From the NCBI GenBank assembly GCA_964035545.1, contig OZ037768.1, forward strand, positions 4,703,241-4,767,240: a DNA stretch of 64,000 bases, read 5' to 3'. Of this stretch, positions 13,201-26,219 are shown piece by piece (the stretch's first letter is position 1; every line of letters starts with the position of its first letter). The notes under the pieces are model-generated. The model saw nothing but the letters and a program-made list of their open reading frames with translations. It did no database searches and was not told where the DNA came from. The DNA comes from Bugula neritina. Taxonomy: Eukaryota; Bryozoa; Gymnolaemata; Cheilostomatida; Bugulidae. The translations under genes were made by a program, and so were the position numbers.

Positions 13201-16200
13201 TCCTCAGGGTGTATTTACTAGATAATTTTTCTGTCATATTTATCCTGGTAGACAAATAATAGCTTTCCAAATAGCTATAGGATGACGCAGCTAGTAGCAT
13301 GTGCATGGACCACTCGATTGGTTATTATACAGGATGCATCAACTGTGTAAGGATTCCGAAGCTCTACATGATGTATTACTGTACAGGATATACTGCGGTG
13401 GGCAGACTTATCCTATTGAGATTATTTTGAAAGCATTTTGAAATCATCTTTAATAACAAATTTTTGTCACAACATGAGTTCACATTTTAAAATAATTTAC
13501 AGTCTTATTGCTGAGGTCACTGCATGGGTATTTGCAAGTCATTCTGTTAACGCAATGTTATTTTATTTCAAACAAAATAATGCTGCTGATATGAAATCAT
13601 AGAGGAACGAAGTATTATTTTGGTCATTTAAAGTTTATAATTGCCATCCTTTAGATATTAGAGCTATTTTATGTCTAAATGAAATGAACCCACGTATTCC
13701 ATTAAATTTATAAACAAAACTTTGATCTCCAAATCTGCACACCATTTTCGGACTGTTATTTATCTGGGTTCAGTCAAACAAAATACCAAATAAAATAATT
13801 AACAAACAACTCAGAACTAGGAATATATATGTTTCTACTTGTGAGAAGTTGTCTACTTTTCATAAAGAAAATTTCTCTGTTATTGCTAATACGGAAGCAT
13901 TTTCTACATAAAAGCATCAAATTTTTCTTGAGTAAAGCAGAAAATTAAGTTGTAGTTGTTGAAAATTTTAGTGTTTCACATAAAATTAATTTTTTTACTA
14001 TCATTTTGGAAAAATGTAAATTTTCACTACATGTACACTTTCATGTTTAATAATAAAAAATTTTTCAAATAGATGTTGGTGTCAGCATGTTTTGTTGTTT
14101 CTGTGACTACTTTAAAGGGCTCATATAATTACTATGTTTCCAACCTCTTCCCTACCTTCAAAGCATTGGAATTATTTCCCCAAAAGAATTACTACTTCCT
14201 AAGCAGCTTAACTCACTTTAAAAGATATTAAATATCTTACAACTAGGAGCTAAAAGCTAGCTTTACTTTATCTGTGGGCTCTCTGGTAGAAATTTCACTC
14301 ATTAAAGAAACATTTAAATTTCTGTTATGTCTACAGCTTTTAGAAAAATGAACACCTCTCTTTTAAACCACCATTTTATATTGCCCTAAAAATGTTATTA
14401 ATAAAGTAATTCCGGCTAATCTATCTCTGTCAGAGTGAGGTAATGCCGTAAGGTACCGCTTGCCTGGTTTCATTTATTTAGATTTTAGACAGAAGTTGCT
14501 GTGCTTCAATTTGTAGAGACTTAATTAAGCCTGCTTCAAGTTTAATTAATACTGCCTCACTAGCAAGCAGCAGAAATAACTGGTTATATAATATGTATAC
14601 GAAAACACAGCATACAAATTTATTGTCTAACTATTTAGTTCTTAAGATAAATGATCCCAATTCTAAATGTTTGTCTTTGCAATTAGAATATGTAGAGCAG
14701 CGGAAAGTTGAAAAAATTGTGTTGAACTTTATTTCTATGCATGATAAAGTCTTTGAAAACCAAAAACCTTTTGAAGTTTGATAGTTCCATCGAGAATCAG
14801 TACAGAGAACATTTCCATGCTTTAAGAGATACTGGGAGGATTTTTCAACCCCAAAACATAAACTTAAAACATGGAAACCAAGTAGCTATATGTTGTTTAC
14901 CATATTAACGCCTAGAGGTTAGGCCTGGAATTTGGCTTAAACCAGCAAATTAAGACAAGAATTTTCAAAATTAGACTTAGCTTGGCTTTAATTGAAACAA
15001 CTTCCCCAATATATCTGTAAAGCCATACATCAGGTATTCTGTAGTAAACATTCAATGTTTCAGGGGTAATATATAATGTTTCAGTTGTAATATACAATAA
15101 TACTACTGTTTTATACAAGTTGTCAAATCGACAGATAAAAGCATCTTAAATTTACCTGAATTTGGTCCTGATTTAGTCATAGCATTGAGACTAATAACTA
15201 TATTTAACTTGATGCTGAAAGTAGTTATGTAAAATCCTATAGCCGCAGCCCTGCTAGCTTGTATAACTTGCTTATGTAACCTTGAGCCTAGTGAACAGTC
15301 ACCCTAGTAGTGACTGAACTTGTCAATGATCTGGCCGGTGACTGATGCATTGTTGTTTTCCTGGTTGTTGCAATCAACACTAATGTATTTTTACTCTACC
15401 AATTGGCCATATTTATTTTTAATCACGTTTCTAAAATGTCGTTAGGCAAATGAATGCGTATTATCACAAATGATGTAATGTGATTGGCTGAATTTTCATT
15501 GCCACTTTCCAACCACTTATCTCGCAAGTCACAATTGCCATTTTATGAAACTATACATAATGATAAATAATAATTTAATAATGTCGTGTCAACTTTTGCA
15601 ATAATAAAAATATTATTTAATATCTTATAAATAATAATTTGAGTTCTAAATATTTCAATAATAACTCTCAGATAGTATATCAATCGAATATGCAGTAAGA
15701 GATCATTGTGATGCATTATAACATTACCAAATGGAGAAAAAGCAGAGCTGGTTTTGATCTCAATTTATGGTCAAGAAGGTTAAAAATTGGAAAATTTACA
15801 ACCAAGAGTCAGCGCTAACTGAACATTTGAAGTAACTTATAGTAAAAGAAGTTGCTTCTTCAAACTAAAAACAATAGCCGAAAGTAGCTAAGGTTGCCAA
15901 GACTCTTATGACCACTTGAAAATTCTTGAAGGATCACAATTTGTATTCATCAAAATATATGACTTCACTAATCCAACTAGGATTGTTAATATTCCTATAC
16001 TATTCCTATAAAAAGCAATTACTTTAAAATGTGACATTTTTAATTGGTAACCATTAACCTGTCTTTTGATGTCAAGTGCTTGGAGTACTCAAGTTGTTGG
16101 AATGCACTCTAGTATTCAGTTTGACTCCATGTAGGAAGAGGGAAAGTGAAAACCTGTTGATTAGATCATCTTGTTGTGATTGAATAATAATATACTTAGC

Positions 16201-18678
16201 AGATATTTGCTTAGTCATGAAAACAAATTAAAAACACAAAAATAAAAAGTCACAGCTGCAAGCTGATGAATAGAAAGGGGCAGACTTGAACTTAGTTTCT
16301 ATAGCTGTTTACCAAAAAGTCAGTTACAAGATAAGCCAAATCTGATAATAAATAAAGTTACATAAAAGTGGAAACAATATAAGCTGTATATTTAAAATGA
16401 GTAAATTATAATCAAGGCTTCTTTAATCACAGTTTTAAAAAGTTGCAGTCTCGGAGTTTAGAGTTTGAATGATTTCACTGCTAGCAATTACTAAAGCTCT
16501 GTGAGGAGTGGCTTTAGCTGTTACCGTCACTCCCACTTTGATCAACTGGAAGTTGCAAAGTAACATAAAATTAAAGTCTAAAAGCTGGGTGAGGTGTATG
16601 CAGGTTCGGTGGTTTCAGAAGATGCTCCTAACTAAAGGAGTGATATTTATATGTTATATGCAATACAAGAAGTAAGCCATTTTGGATAAGCTTAGTTTGT
16701 ACAGGTTACTGTTCGTAGATATTTTTATTATTTTGGTATAAGATTAGTTCGCAGTGACACACATAAGTAATTTATCACTTTATTATACCATGTCAGGGGT
16801 ACACTTGATAGAATAAAAACTAGCAGTTTTGAATCATACCTATTGAAAATAATTGTATTTTTGCACTAGTGTATCAGCAGATTAAATAAGCTGTCAAATA
16901 AAGAGAATATCACTCATTTATTTGCTATCCTGATACATGTCACGTATTGTTATTTGGAGGACCAGCTGTGGTCCATGATTGGATGGTGACTTTGATGGTG
17001 TAGATATGTCATTCCTTAGATTCTCCATGGATTTGGATTTAGTAGAGCTGATATTACAATCTTTGAAGGAAACTGTTATTCTAAAAGATATCAGATGTCA
17101 TATATTACGAAACTGAAACCACGCATAGAAATTTGAATAAAATTGAAGAGAATTGAATGGCCATTCACAGCTATTGGGTGTTCCTGTTTCTTCGTATTAG
17201 CCATGTTGCCTTATAGTGTGTGTGGTCGAAATTTATTCAGTACTGCTTTTAATTTCTATAATGATGTTGTTCACTATTAGTTTCAATAGTAAAAAACTAG
17301 AATGATTGAAAAATATATGTAAAAAAAATAATGTAATAAAAAAATGACATAGCTATATTATATTATGTAACATTTCTAAGGTATAAAAACTAGATATTTT
17401 TACTTTTCAAAGATTTTAATTGAAGATTTTCTTCACACTTCAGTATACATAATACAAGCGCTGGAGAACATTTGCATGGATGTATTCATAATTTTCATTT
17501 TCCACCAGTTTTTTTATATTTTATATTGTTATAAATATTAGAATAAAGATTTTAGTAAACTTTGAAAATTAAAAAAGATTTATGCATTTTGTTATAATGC
17601 TACAGAAAAGCTAAAGAACCATGAAAACATTATATTTTAGCTGAAAGGCTTGTATGCGTTTCACAGTTGAAAGTTTTTGTCTTTCAAACAAATTGCTGTT
17701 TGCAAAAATTCAAAATACAAAAATAGTCTAGTATCCCCATCAATATAATTAAATAATCATAAATTAGATTAGGAAATTTTTGATGAAAAAGTTTTTTTTG
17801 TCTTGACCACATTTAAGCTACCACTATGTAGTTTTGTTATTTATATACTATTTATCTGTCTGGCTGCATATTTGTTACTGTAAGCAGGTTTTGGTACTAA
17901 AATGATATTCAGATATGAAATAGTTTAGTCTGTTGAGTGTATCGGTGTGTTCAAGGTACTATTTCTGTTCCCTATTTATTAATATAGTGGCTTTCTTGGA
18001 ATAGTTTGTGACAAACACAGGATCTGCATTCACAGAGCATGAAATCATCTGAACAGGTAAGACTAAGATATAATCTGATAATACAATGTGCACATACAGT
18101 AATTCTGATGTGTGAAATTAAACCAGATTTTGTTATAATTATGGTATAGAAGTTATAATTTTTAATTTTGTGAGAGTTGAATTATTGCACTATACATCGT
18201 CTAAAGAGGCTAAATAGTATGCTGTTGACAACTAAAACAATATTTTTATGCAGCTGGTAAAAAATTCAACAACTATTCATTTGTTATACTGCAAATCATA
18301 TCATCTTCTAGTATGCTGAGTTAGTCCTGAAATCTCTTACAAGTAGAAAAGAGAATTTTACTGATATTTTGTACAACTCATCACTTTTGCAATCTGAAAG
18401 CTTTTTGAGGAAAAGGAAAAATTCCCTTTATTTTGCCAAATAATTTTTTCGGTGAATTTTGTTACCTTTGGTAGAGCTACAGTCTCTTGTCATACTCAGC
18501 GATATAATAGGCCTACAAATCTTGTTTAACTGTGTGAATGTGTAAATTTGTTGGCTGGCTATAGTTTTAATCAAAATTATATACTCGTATTTCATTATGC
18601 AATTGTATTGAATACTGGCATTATAGTCTTATTTCATATTCTTTTATTTTATTATATTCTAATATATCCCTATATTAT
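10229..18678. other. Intergenic AT-rich stretch without recognised genes
   Basis: About 8.4 kb in which I find no convincing exon. It contains an imperfect repeat of about 15 bp (atatgctatagaat-like) at about 12950-13055 and otherwise only short AT-rich open frames. Confidence 0.5.
12950..13055. repeat. Imperfect ~15-bp tandem repeat
   Basis: About six to seven diverged copies of atatgctatagaat run in succession, with point differences between copies (ctatgg, ctacag, ctagag). Confidence 0.75.
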
Positions 18679-18897
18679 GGAACAGCCATGGTCTAAAGGT
18701 TAGAGTGTTTGCTTTATAGTAAGCTCTAAGTCAAGGGTTCAAGCCCGACAAAGGCCATTGGTGATGTTAGGAAGAGCATACAGACATAATTGCTCCTGTG
18801 CCCCATTTGAACAAGTCCTTAGCCAGATTTAACAAAAACCCCTTCCATCAGGAGTTTCTCACAGGGATGGTGACTATAAACTTGTGTGAATTTTTTT
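18679..18897 (+). mobile_element. tRNA-derived SINE, copy 1
   Basis: A tRNA-like head carries an A-box-like motif (GGTCTAAAGGTTAGAG, about 18690-18705) and a perfect RNA polymerase III B box GTTCAAGCC at 18737-18745. The body contains AAGGCCATTGGTGATG, a segment ending TTGCTCCTGTGCC and the end motif CACAGGGATGGTGACTATAAAC. The same head and body recur in reverse orientation at 24280-24478 and 39713-39909, which shows a dispersed family rather than a functional tRNA gene. An AT-rich tail follows. Confidence 0.85.
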
Positions 18898-19025
18898 TAA
18901 TATATTAATATATTGTATTATAGAGATATATTAATACCCCTATAATACAATATATATATAATAATTATATAATCTTAATATAATATAACGCAAGAATATA
19001 TTATAAGAACATGATATAATATCCC

Positions 19026-19077
19026 TACAATACAGGGATATAATATAAGAATTTTTTTATTATATCCCTGTATTGTA
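19026..19077. repeat. Inverted repeat with 19-bp stem
   Basis: Positions 19026-19044 (core ACAATACAGGGATATAAT) are perfectly complementary to 19059-19077, with a 14-base T-rich loop. It lies in the TA-rich tract (about 18900-19220) that follows SINE copy 1. Confidence 0.8.
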
Positions 19078-21476
19078 TAATATTATTTTATTGTATTATA
19101 TTATTATATTCTTATATTCTCCTATACATTCTTAAATTATATTGTATTTTATTATATTTTTATACTATTATATTGTTGCGTTGTGATATATTCTTCTATT
19201 ATGTTATATTATAACATAATGAGAAAGGGCTCGGTTTAAGTAACAAATTTATTTTACTTTTGGACATCTTTGTCCAGATTTAGTGGCCAGTATTACGAGA
19301 ATTACTACCATAGAAACAGATTTAGCTGTACAACTTCTACATCAATTTTATTACATAATGTTGTCTGTAGATGTGGTTATGTGTATATATCCAGAGAATA
19401 TCAACCAGCTGAAAGTATCTTAACTCAGCAAAAATATCCCCACAGAAGCTTGACAAATTTTTAACAAGTTTTTAAATCAAAATAACAAGCACTTTATTTT
19501 ACAGATTAACAGCTTATTATACTGCAGATATTTAGGCAAACTACAACTCTGCCCCCCCCCCCAACCCCTATGTGCTAGGTGTTGAATCTAGGTCTACAGG
19601 ATGAAAGAAGAGTGGAATGAAAAGGTAACGTATAATGAGACACAATGCTGAGCTGTAATAAATATAATAATTTTTGCTAATGAATTTTTACTATGTTTAC
19701 AACAAAAGATGGCAATTTAGAGCAATGAGAAACTCCTTTAAGCTTACAGAGAATACTTTTGTAGAACTTTCTAGCATTTCAAATTATATACCCACTAAAT
19801 CCAGTATCTAACAAATTTTAAATTTTAAGTAACAAGTCTCTAAAATGTTTTAAGAGCGTCTATTTTAAGTGTTTATGTGTTCGTTATGAACCTGATTTCT
19901 ATTAGATCTCAATGGCTTGACCTTCAAGCACCTTACGGGCAGCCCCGGGGTTATTTTGTAGTAACAACGAGCTAATTATTCTATTCAGTAATATTTTATT
20001 CCACCCCGGAAAAAATATTGAATTGTGAATTGGTAGATTCTATTGTGAAATAACTTTTTTTTTAAAAAGTGAAGGTTATTTCGAAAATGGTAATTGGGTC
20101 ATAATATGGATTATAGTTAATAATTTTGGGAGTTAGCAGGGGGTGACTTTATAAAGTATAATTTATTTATTCAAGTATAACTCGGCTCAATATTACAACA
20201 TGTACAGATTTAGTTCTATGCACTTAGATTATATTAGCAATGCAAATTCATTATGATTCACTCGAAAGATACGCATAGCAATAGCTTTGATTGAGGGACA
20301 GGTAGTCTAGATAAAAGTTACATAAACTGATACTGGCAAAAAATGTGTACCTCTTTTTTCTGGGAATATGAGGCAAGTAGCAGTAATCTCAATATTTAAA
20401 TATTTCCTCTAATAATAACACTAACAATATACTTGTAATATATGTATATGTATATATATCTGTGTACAGCAGCTGTTTCAGGGTTAGTATTTACATATTT
20501 ATATATGCTATTATTTTATCATGTTTAGACCTACAGTTTGTTCATATAAACAATGACACATGAGCAATAAGCAATGTAAAATGTTTGAGATTTCAAAGCA
20601 AATAGATTGATAAATATAAATTGATTAACCCTAGAGCTTTGTGTCTCAATTATAGTGGAACTGCTAAATTTTTGCAAGATTCATAAATTTAAGTGTTCCA
20701 AAAAAAGGTATACTTTGTTATTACTGTTACCAACAATGCAATTTAGCAGATATAACTTATTCAAAAGATCATAAACATCAACCATTGAAATAATTAAATA
20801 TCCATTTGAAATAGGATTACATAAATAGTTAATCAATAATCATTGATTACATAACAAAGGAAATGCCATTACCCATGAGTCAAAATACAAAAAATACAAG
20901 GTGTCAAAAACTAAGTTAACCAAAAGTTTTTAATTTGTAGTGAATACTTCAATAGAAACACACATTTTTTTCACAATTCATCAAATGCTCTCTCAAAATG
21001 TTTAGCTTTTTGCTAATGAAATCAATCCCAGTCAACACTCAGCAGCTGTTAGTATATAATATATGAGATAAAGAGCTAGACAGAAAGCACTAATTTAGAA
21101 ATAATAAATTCCATTCCATAAGTAAACCACCAACAAACATCTGGTGAGCAAATACATTTTGAAAAGCATGACAAAAATTCAGAGAAATGCAGATAAAAAT
21201 GCCCTTTTATTTATAAACAAATAACATAGAATGATTAGTTTTATAGATTAGGGAGCCCAGAGTTTAACCCAAAGACTATGTACTTTGGTATGGAACAAAA
21301 ATATACTAAGCAAAACAACATGCATGTCACTTGATAATATTGTAAGTTGAACTACAAACTGGATGCGGGCCATTATTTCTCAACATTTTTGGCACTCATC
21401 ATAAATGGTTTTGCAATAACAGCTATTGCAAAACCAACAGAATAGCAACAATTTATTAAGTCACTGTGGCACTCCT

Positions 21477-21682
<206 letters not shown>

Positions 21683-23429
21683 ACACATTATTATTTTACA
21701 TCGATATTAATTTATCACCGTGTACAGAAAATTCCAATGCTGATTTTACAATTCTTCAAAAACAAATTGCCAAGTTTTTAAATTTAAGCAATATCATTGT
21801 TAAATTTCACAACCAGTACTTCCTCCTCAAGATAATTTACCAACAGCTTCCACTATAATAATATGTTGTTGACACCACCTTTCAAACAACTGCTACAATG
21901 TCTACAAACTTTGGATTCTAGCAACTTTTGAAAACTAAAGTAAAGTAACTGTACCATCACTTCTTCTTGTATGTGTAAAATTATGGCTTTGTTTTATTTC
22001 CTATATTGAAATTATATCCCTTGACTTAAAGTTCAGCTGGACATATTATTTTGAAAACCACAAATGAGCTTTAGATATGGTCATTTTCTAAAATATAAAA
22101 TAGTGGCAACACCAATAAATTTTAGATACAAGTGACCGAGTGAAATGAAAAAGTTTGATTCATCTGGGAATTAGGCAAAAACTAACCAGGGCATAACGGT
22201 GAAAGGTGAACAAAGGTGAAAGAAACAGTAAATTCCAGAAATAAACTTCTGTAAAGAAAATCCAGTTCAGTTTGTAAGAATACATGTTTTTTTAGTAAAA
22301 TCAGCTAACAAACCGCCACTCCTAATCAATTTACCCTAACAGCGTATAGGAGCAAGATGCTTATCCTTAATGTCATTACATTCACAGTGCTTCGTAAATA
22401 AAAAAGATTAGTACATCCTTGTTGAATCAGAAGGCTTGAGCTGTCAACAGAATAGTTTTATTTATTGTAACAACAGACCTTGCATCAATAAACAACCAGC
22501 AACGCGAAAATACTTTCTAATGCCAACATCCTGGAATGTAAAGCTAGTACCACAGCACAAAAGTAGACAAGTACCTGCTAGCTTTTGACAGCAGTTACCA
22601 GGTCTTCTGATCAATGCACATGATGCTATTTTGTAGTTTGCACCATCAGCTACAGCTGTGAATATTTAGATCTAGTTTGGCACTAAATAAGTTCAATTAT
22701 GTCAAATGCAGTTCATCTGGTCTACTGCTACTCTGCTGCACAGGGCCCTACATGTTCCAGAACATTCTAAATTGACGGGTGTCTTGACAAAATTAGAAAA
22801 CCCGTTTCAAATTTGTTTTCATGATTACATACCAAGTTTGCTGGATAAATTACCACCTTTAAGGCATGTTTTGTTTATTATAATGCAATGTATAGTAGTA
22901 ATAACTGCTTAGAATTTGCATCTTTAATTATATTGATAAACACTGATCTATTCTAAAAAGCAGAGTATTCAAATTAATAAAATTATACTAAAATTCATCT
23001 AAGCTTGCAAATCAAAGTATAGACAGATATTGCAGTATGTTTGGTGTTAGCTTGTTCCCACCTCTTCTTATTTAGATTTTAAATGTTTGACTAGAAATAC
23101 AGCTAAACCTTTTCCTAAATTAGCTGTCAAATATATTGAAATTGTGAACATTTCAAATGCTTGTTCAGACTTAATATTATAATAAATCAAATGCATTTAA
23201 AGTAAGAATTTAGAGCAATTTGCTTGAAAACAAATTACCCTTGTAATGATCCCATCTTTGATTTTACAAGGAACTTGTAGGAATTTGAACCGTCATCGTT
23301 ACTCCTCCATCCTGGTTCAGCTGCAGGTGGTAATGGTCAACATTGCGAAAATATTTTAAGGTGGCATTATGTTGTCAAAAACTGGGTCACTGATTTCTTG
23401 TTTGCTATACTCTAGATCAAATGTTTAAA

Positions 23430-23545
23430 TAAATATTTACAAGGTTCTAACGCTACATAAATAAATATTAAAATTTACAAAGTTTTAACACCATAACATA
23501 AATAAATACTAATGTTTGCAAGATTTTAACACTACATAATTATAT
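23430..23545. repeat. Three diverged ~41-bp tandem repeats
   Basis: Three successive blocks share the order tttacaag, then a ttctaac/tttaac segment, then acataaataaat. They are related but diverged. Confidence 0.6.
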
Positions 23546-24279
23546 GCAATGTTAGATATTGGCTTGTACTATATGCTCTTTATGTTTACCTCTTGAGAAA
23601 GAAAGAACTATTAGTTAATAGTACATGGTATTTCAACTTTAACTGTATATGTAAATTGATTTTAAAGAAACAATAAATCATTAAAACCTGTAACTTTTTG
23701 TAGACTGGTCTTACAAACCTGGCCTGATGGTGGTGCATGTTTTGATGGGTAGAATTAAACATGATTTTTGAAAAACCCATTCATCAATGGAATAAGATTT
23801 ATCCCTTTTGAAAACAATAAATCTCTCCTTTACACTTGAAAAGCTTTTATCTGCAGTGAATCATTGAAGGAAGAAGTACCATAACATGCCTTTCAGTTTA
23901 GTTCAGAATGTAGGCTTCTTCATAACTTATCCCACTGAGGTCGGCTTCCATGGCTTGTTTTTAATCATTTACATTGATATACTTTCTACTGACACACTTC
24001 ACTATATTATATTTTCAATATTTAACTTGTTTTGCTAGATTTGATCAGCCAGTAAAAAGTATTTCATTATAAAACTTGTGTATCAGTGTATGCTGATTGA
24101 TCAAACCCATCTAAAAAATTATATATATATATATATAGTACCTACATGAAGCTCAATTTTCTCAGAACATTTTGAGCACTATTTGATAACTAGTATTACA
24201 ATATATTTTACATATTATATATATATATATATATATATATAATATGGTCTGCACAGCACATAATTAGTCAACCAAAACC

Positions 24280-24478
24280 TCAAGTAGGTTTACAGTTGCC
24301 ATCCCTGTGAGAACCCCTGATGGAAAGGGCTTTAAGCAGGCTAAGAACTTATTTTCTACAATAGCAAATAAGCAATTATGGCTGAGTGCCCTCCCTAACA
24401 TCACCAATGGCCTTCACTGGGATTTGAACTACTGACCTTGTGTTTCCTAAGCCAGTGCCCTGGCGACTAGGCCACTCA
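24280..24478 (-). mobile_element. tRNA-derived SINE, copy 2
   Basis: Reverse-strand copy of the family at 18679. The complement of GATTTGAAC (24421-24429) gives a perfect B box GTTCAAATC. The complement of the segment at about 24463-24475 gives an A-box-like TGGCCTAGTCGCC. The body (AAGGCCATTGGTGATGTTAG on the minus strand) and the CATCAGGGGTTCTCACAGGG end match copy 1. Confidence 0.85.
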
Positions 24479-26140
24479 AATAGTTAATCACAAATAAGTT
24501 TTCTTATTTTTAAATAATAAAGTGATTGATATGTTTTTACATGCAAATTAAATATCTTGAAACTACCTAAGCACTTTATTGAAATTTAGCATTTATTGTG
24601 TTCAGTATTTCAATATGCTTCTCTAAGTTATTTTATTTATAAATAAATCTTAGTCCAAATAGGTATATTTCTATTTTTAATTTAATAGGCAAATGGTATA
24701 GGCTGTATGACGAAATGAGTGTTAAGATTTTACATTGTGTAGATTAGTACAAACTTTAACCCTTGTGCGGTCTAACCACAAATGTTTTGTTGAACTTTAC
24801 TAAATAGCTCATTGTATAAACCAGCTCTAACAAAAGGCCATTTTTCACATGCATGTCTGAATTGCTAATTTTAAAAATATTGCAACTTTTTTGCTTATTC
24901 AGCATAATATTTATCTCATGGTATTAAATAAACCATAAAATTCACCAATGCCTGTTGATTTCTGGAAATGCATAGCTTCACCAGTGAATTTTGTCTAGTT
25001 GATAGACGACATGAAGCAACACATAAAGCAGTCACATGCATAGTATTCCGTTGCCGACTTAAACATTACTTACATGAAAATTCATAATACCTTGTCTAAA
25101 TTTCCTGTTTGTACTTTGACCTGTTTTAATGTCAACTTGCTTCCTTATGAATCTTTCAAATGCTATTTTCAAATGTACAGCAAAATTATCAAACTGATAG
25201 TCAGAAATGCAGAAGCAGAATATTTGAATTGCAATAGCTTCTTTTTCTTATTTTTTTAAATTATGAAAAAAGAAATAGCAGTTTATAAATTCCGATTTCA
25301 AGATTTATGTCTCACGATAGAGAATCTTAAGACATTTTGGTTTTTAGCTGTTATTGCCAACAAAACACTTGAATTTCTACAAAATAATGAGCAGTGAGCT
25401 GCTTACAAAGTGAAAAAAGATTCAATCAAATGCACATAAGATATCATGTTTGACACTCTGTATTGTGTCTACTAAATACTTGAATGTACATAAAACATTT
25501 CGCTTGGTGGTAGTGAATTTAGAGTTAACAAACTTTCGGCAATCTCGAAAGGCGTTTATAATAATAATATTTGCTTTAAAATTTTATCAATTCTTTTTCT
25601 TTTGCAAATAGAAATTCATGAAATGCAAATTCTATTTATGGTGTAGAGAACTTGATATATTTATTAATTTATTATTTTGTAATATAATTGTTTAGAAATA
25701 TTTCCTGTGATAGAGTTTGAAAGCCATGACTATGTGCATAACATGTCGTTACCTGGTGACTTGGTATACATTCAAATCACAAGATCACCTCACTTTTCAT
25801 GTATTCCTTTGTATTGTTATTAGAATTATTGATCTAGCATTTTGTCTTTTGTATTGATGGTAGAAAAATAATCAATTATTTATTAATATTCAGTTGATTT
25901 CTAATACAACGCACCATGTGTTTTTTATTATTTATGCCAATTCTTTTGTTTTAAGAGATGGTATAATGGAAATCAATACAGTGACGCAAGCTCATCCAGC
26001 TACATCGCGCAGTGCTCGGCGCGGTGTGGATGGTGTTGCATGCTTTTAGGTCTTTTTGAGGTGTTTTCAAGTTTTTGGCGTGTGCCATTTACTTGTTGTT
26101 TGCTAGCTGCAGTGGTGTGTGTGTCGAGCACTCTGCGAGA
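24479..26140. other. Upstream region of the adhesion GPCR gene
   Basis: No coding exon is supported. From about 25980 to 26140 the sequence becomes notably richer in G+C and CpG (cgcgcagtgctcggcgcgg) than the rest of the window. This would suit a promoter/5' UTR just before the proposed start at 26141. No TATA box is claimed. Confidence 0.4.
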
Positions 26141-26219
26141 ATGTCTGTGTGTTTTGTGTCTCTTACATCTTCTCTCCTCTCCTCCTCTTCTTACATAGTC
26201 ATTACACTTTGCTTTGCAG
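26141..26219 (+). CDS. Proposed first coding exon: signal peptide of the adhesion GPCR
   Basis: The ATG at 26141 opens 26 codons with a Ser/Leu-rich then hydrophobic core (YIVITLCFAG), a plausible signal peptide cleaved after CFA. It ends in phase 1, exactly what the next exon (26306) needs, across an 86-base intron with a GTTGAG donor and ATGCAG acceptor. The donor is weak and the exon overlaps a pyrimidine-rich tract, so a different first exon further upstream remains possible. Confidence 0.5.

Noticed and set aside
18679-18750. tRNA gene
   Set aside because: The polymerase III boxes are present but the cloverleaf is degenerate, and the same head is joined to the same non-tRNA body at two other sites, so it is a SINE.
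26050-26130. Alternative signal peptide for the receptor (FKFLACAIYLLFASCSG)
   Set aside because: Attractive hydrophobic stretch, but a stop codon lies just upstream in that frame with no ATG between.
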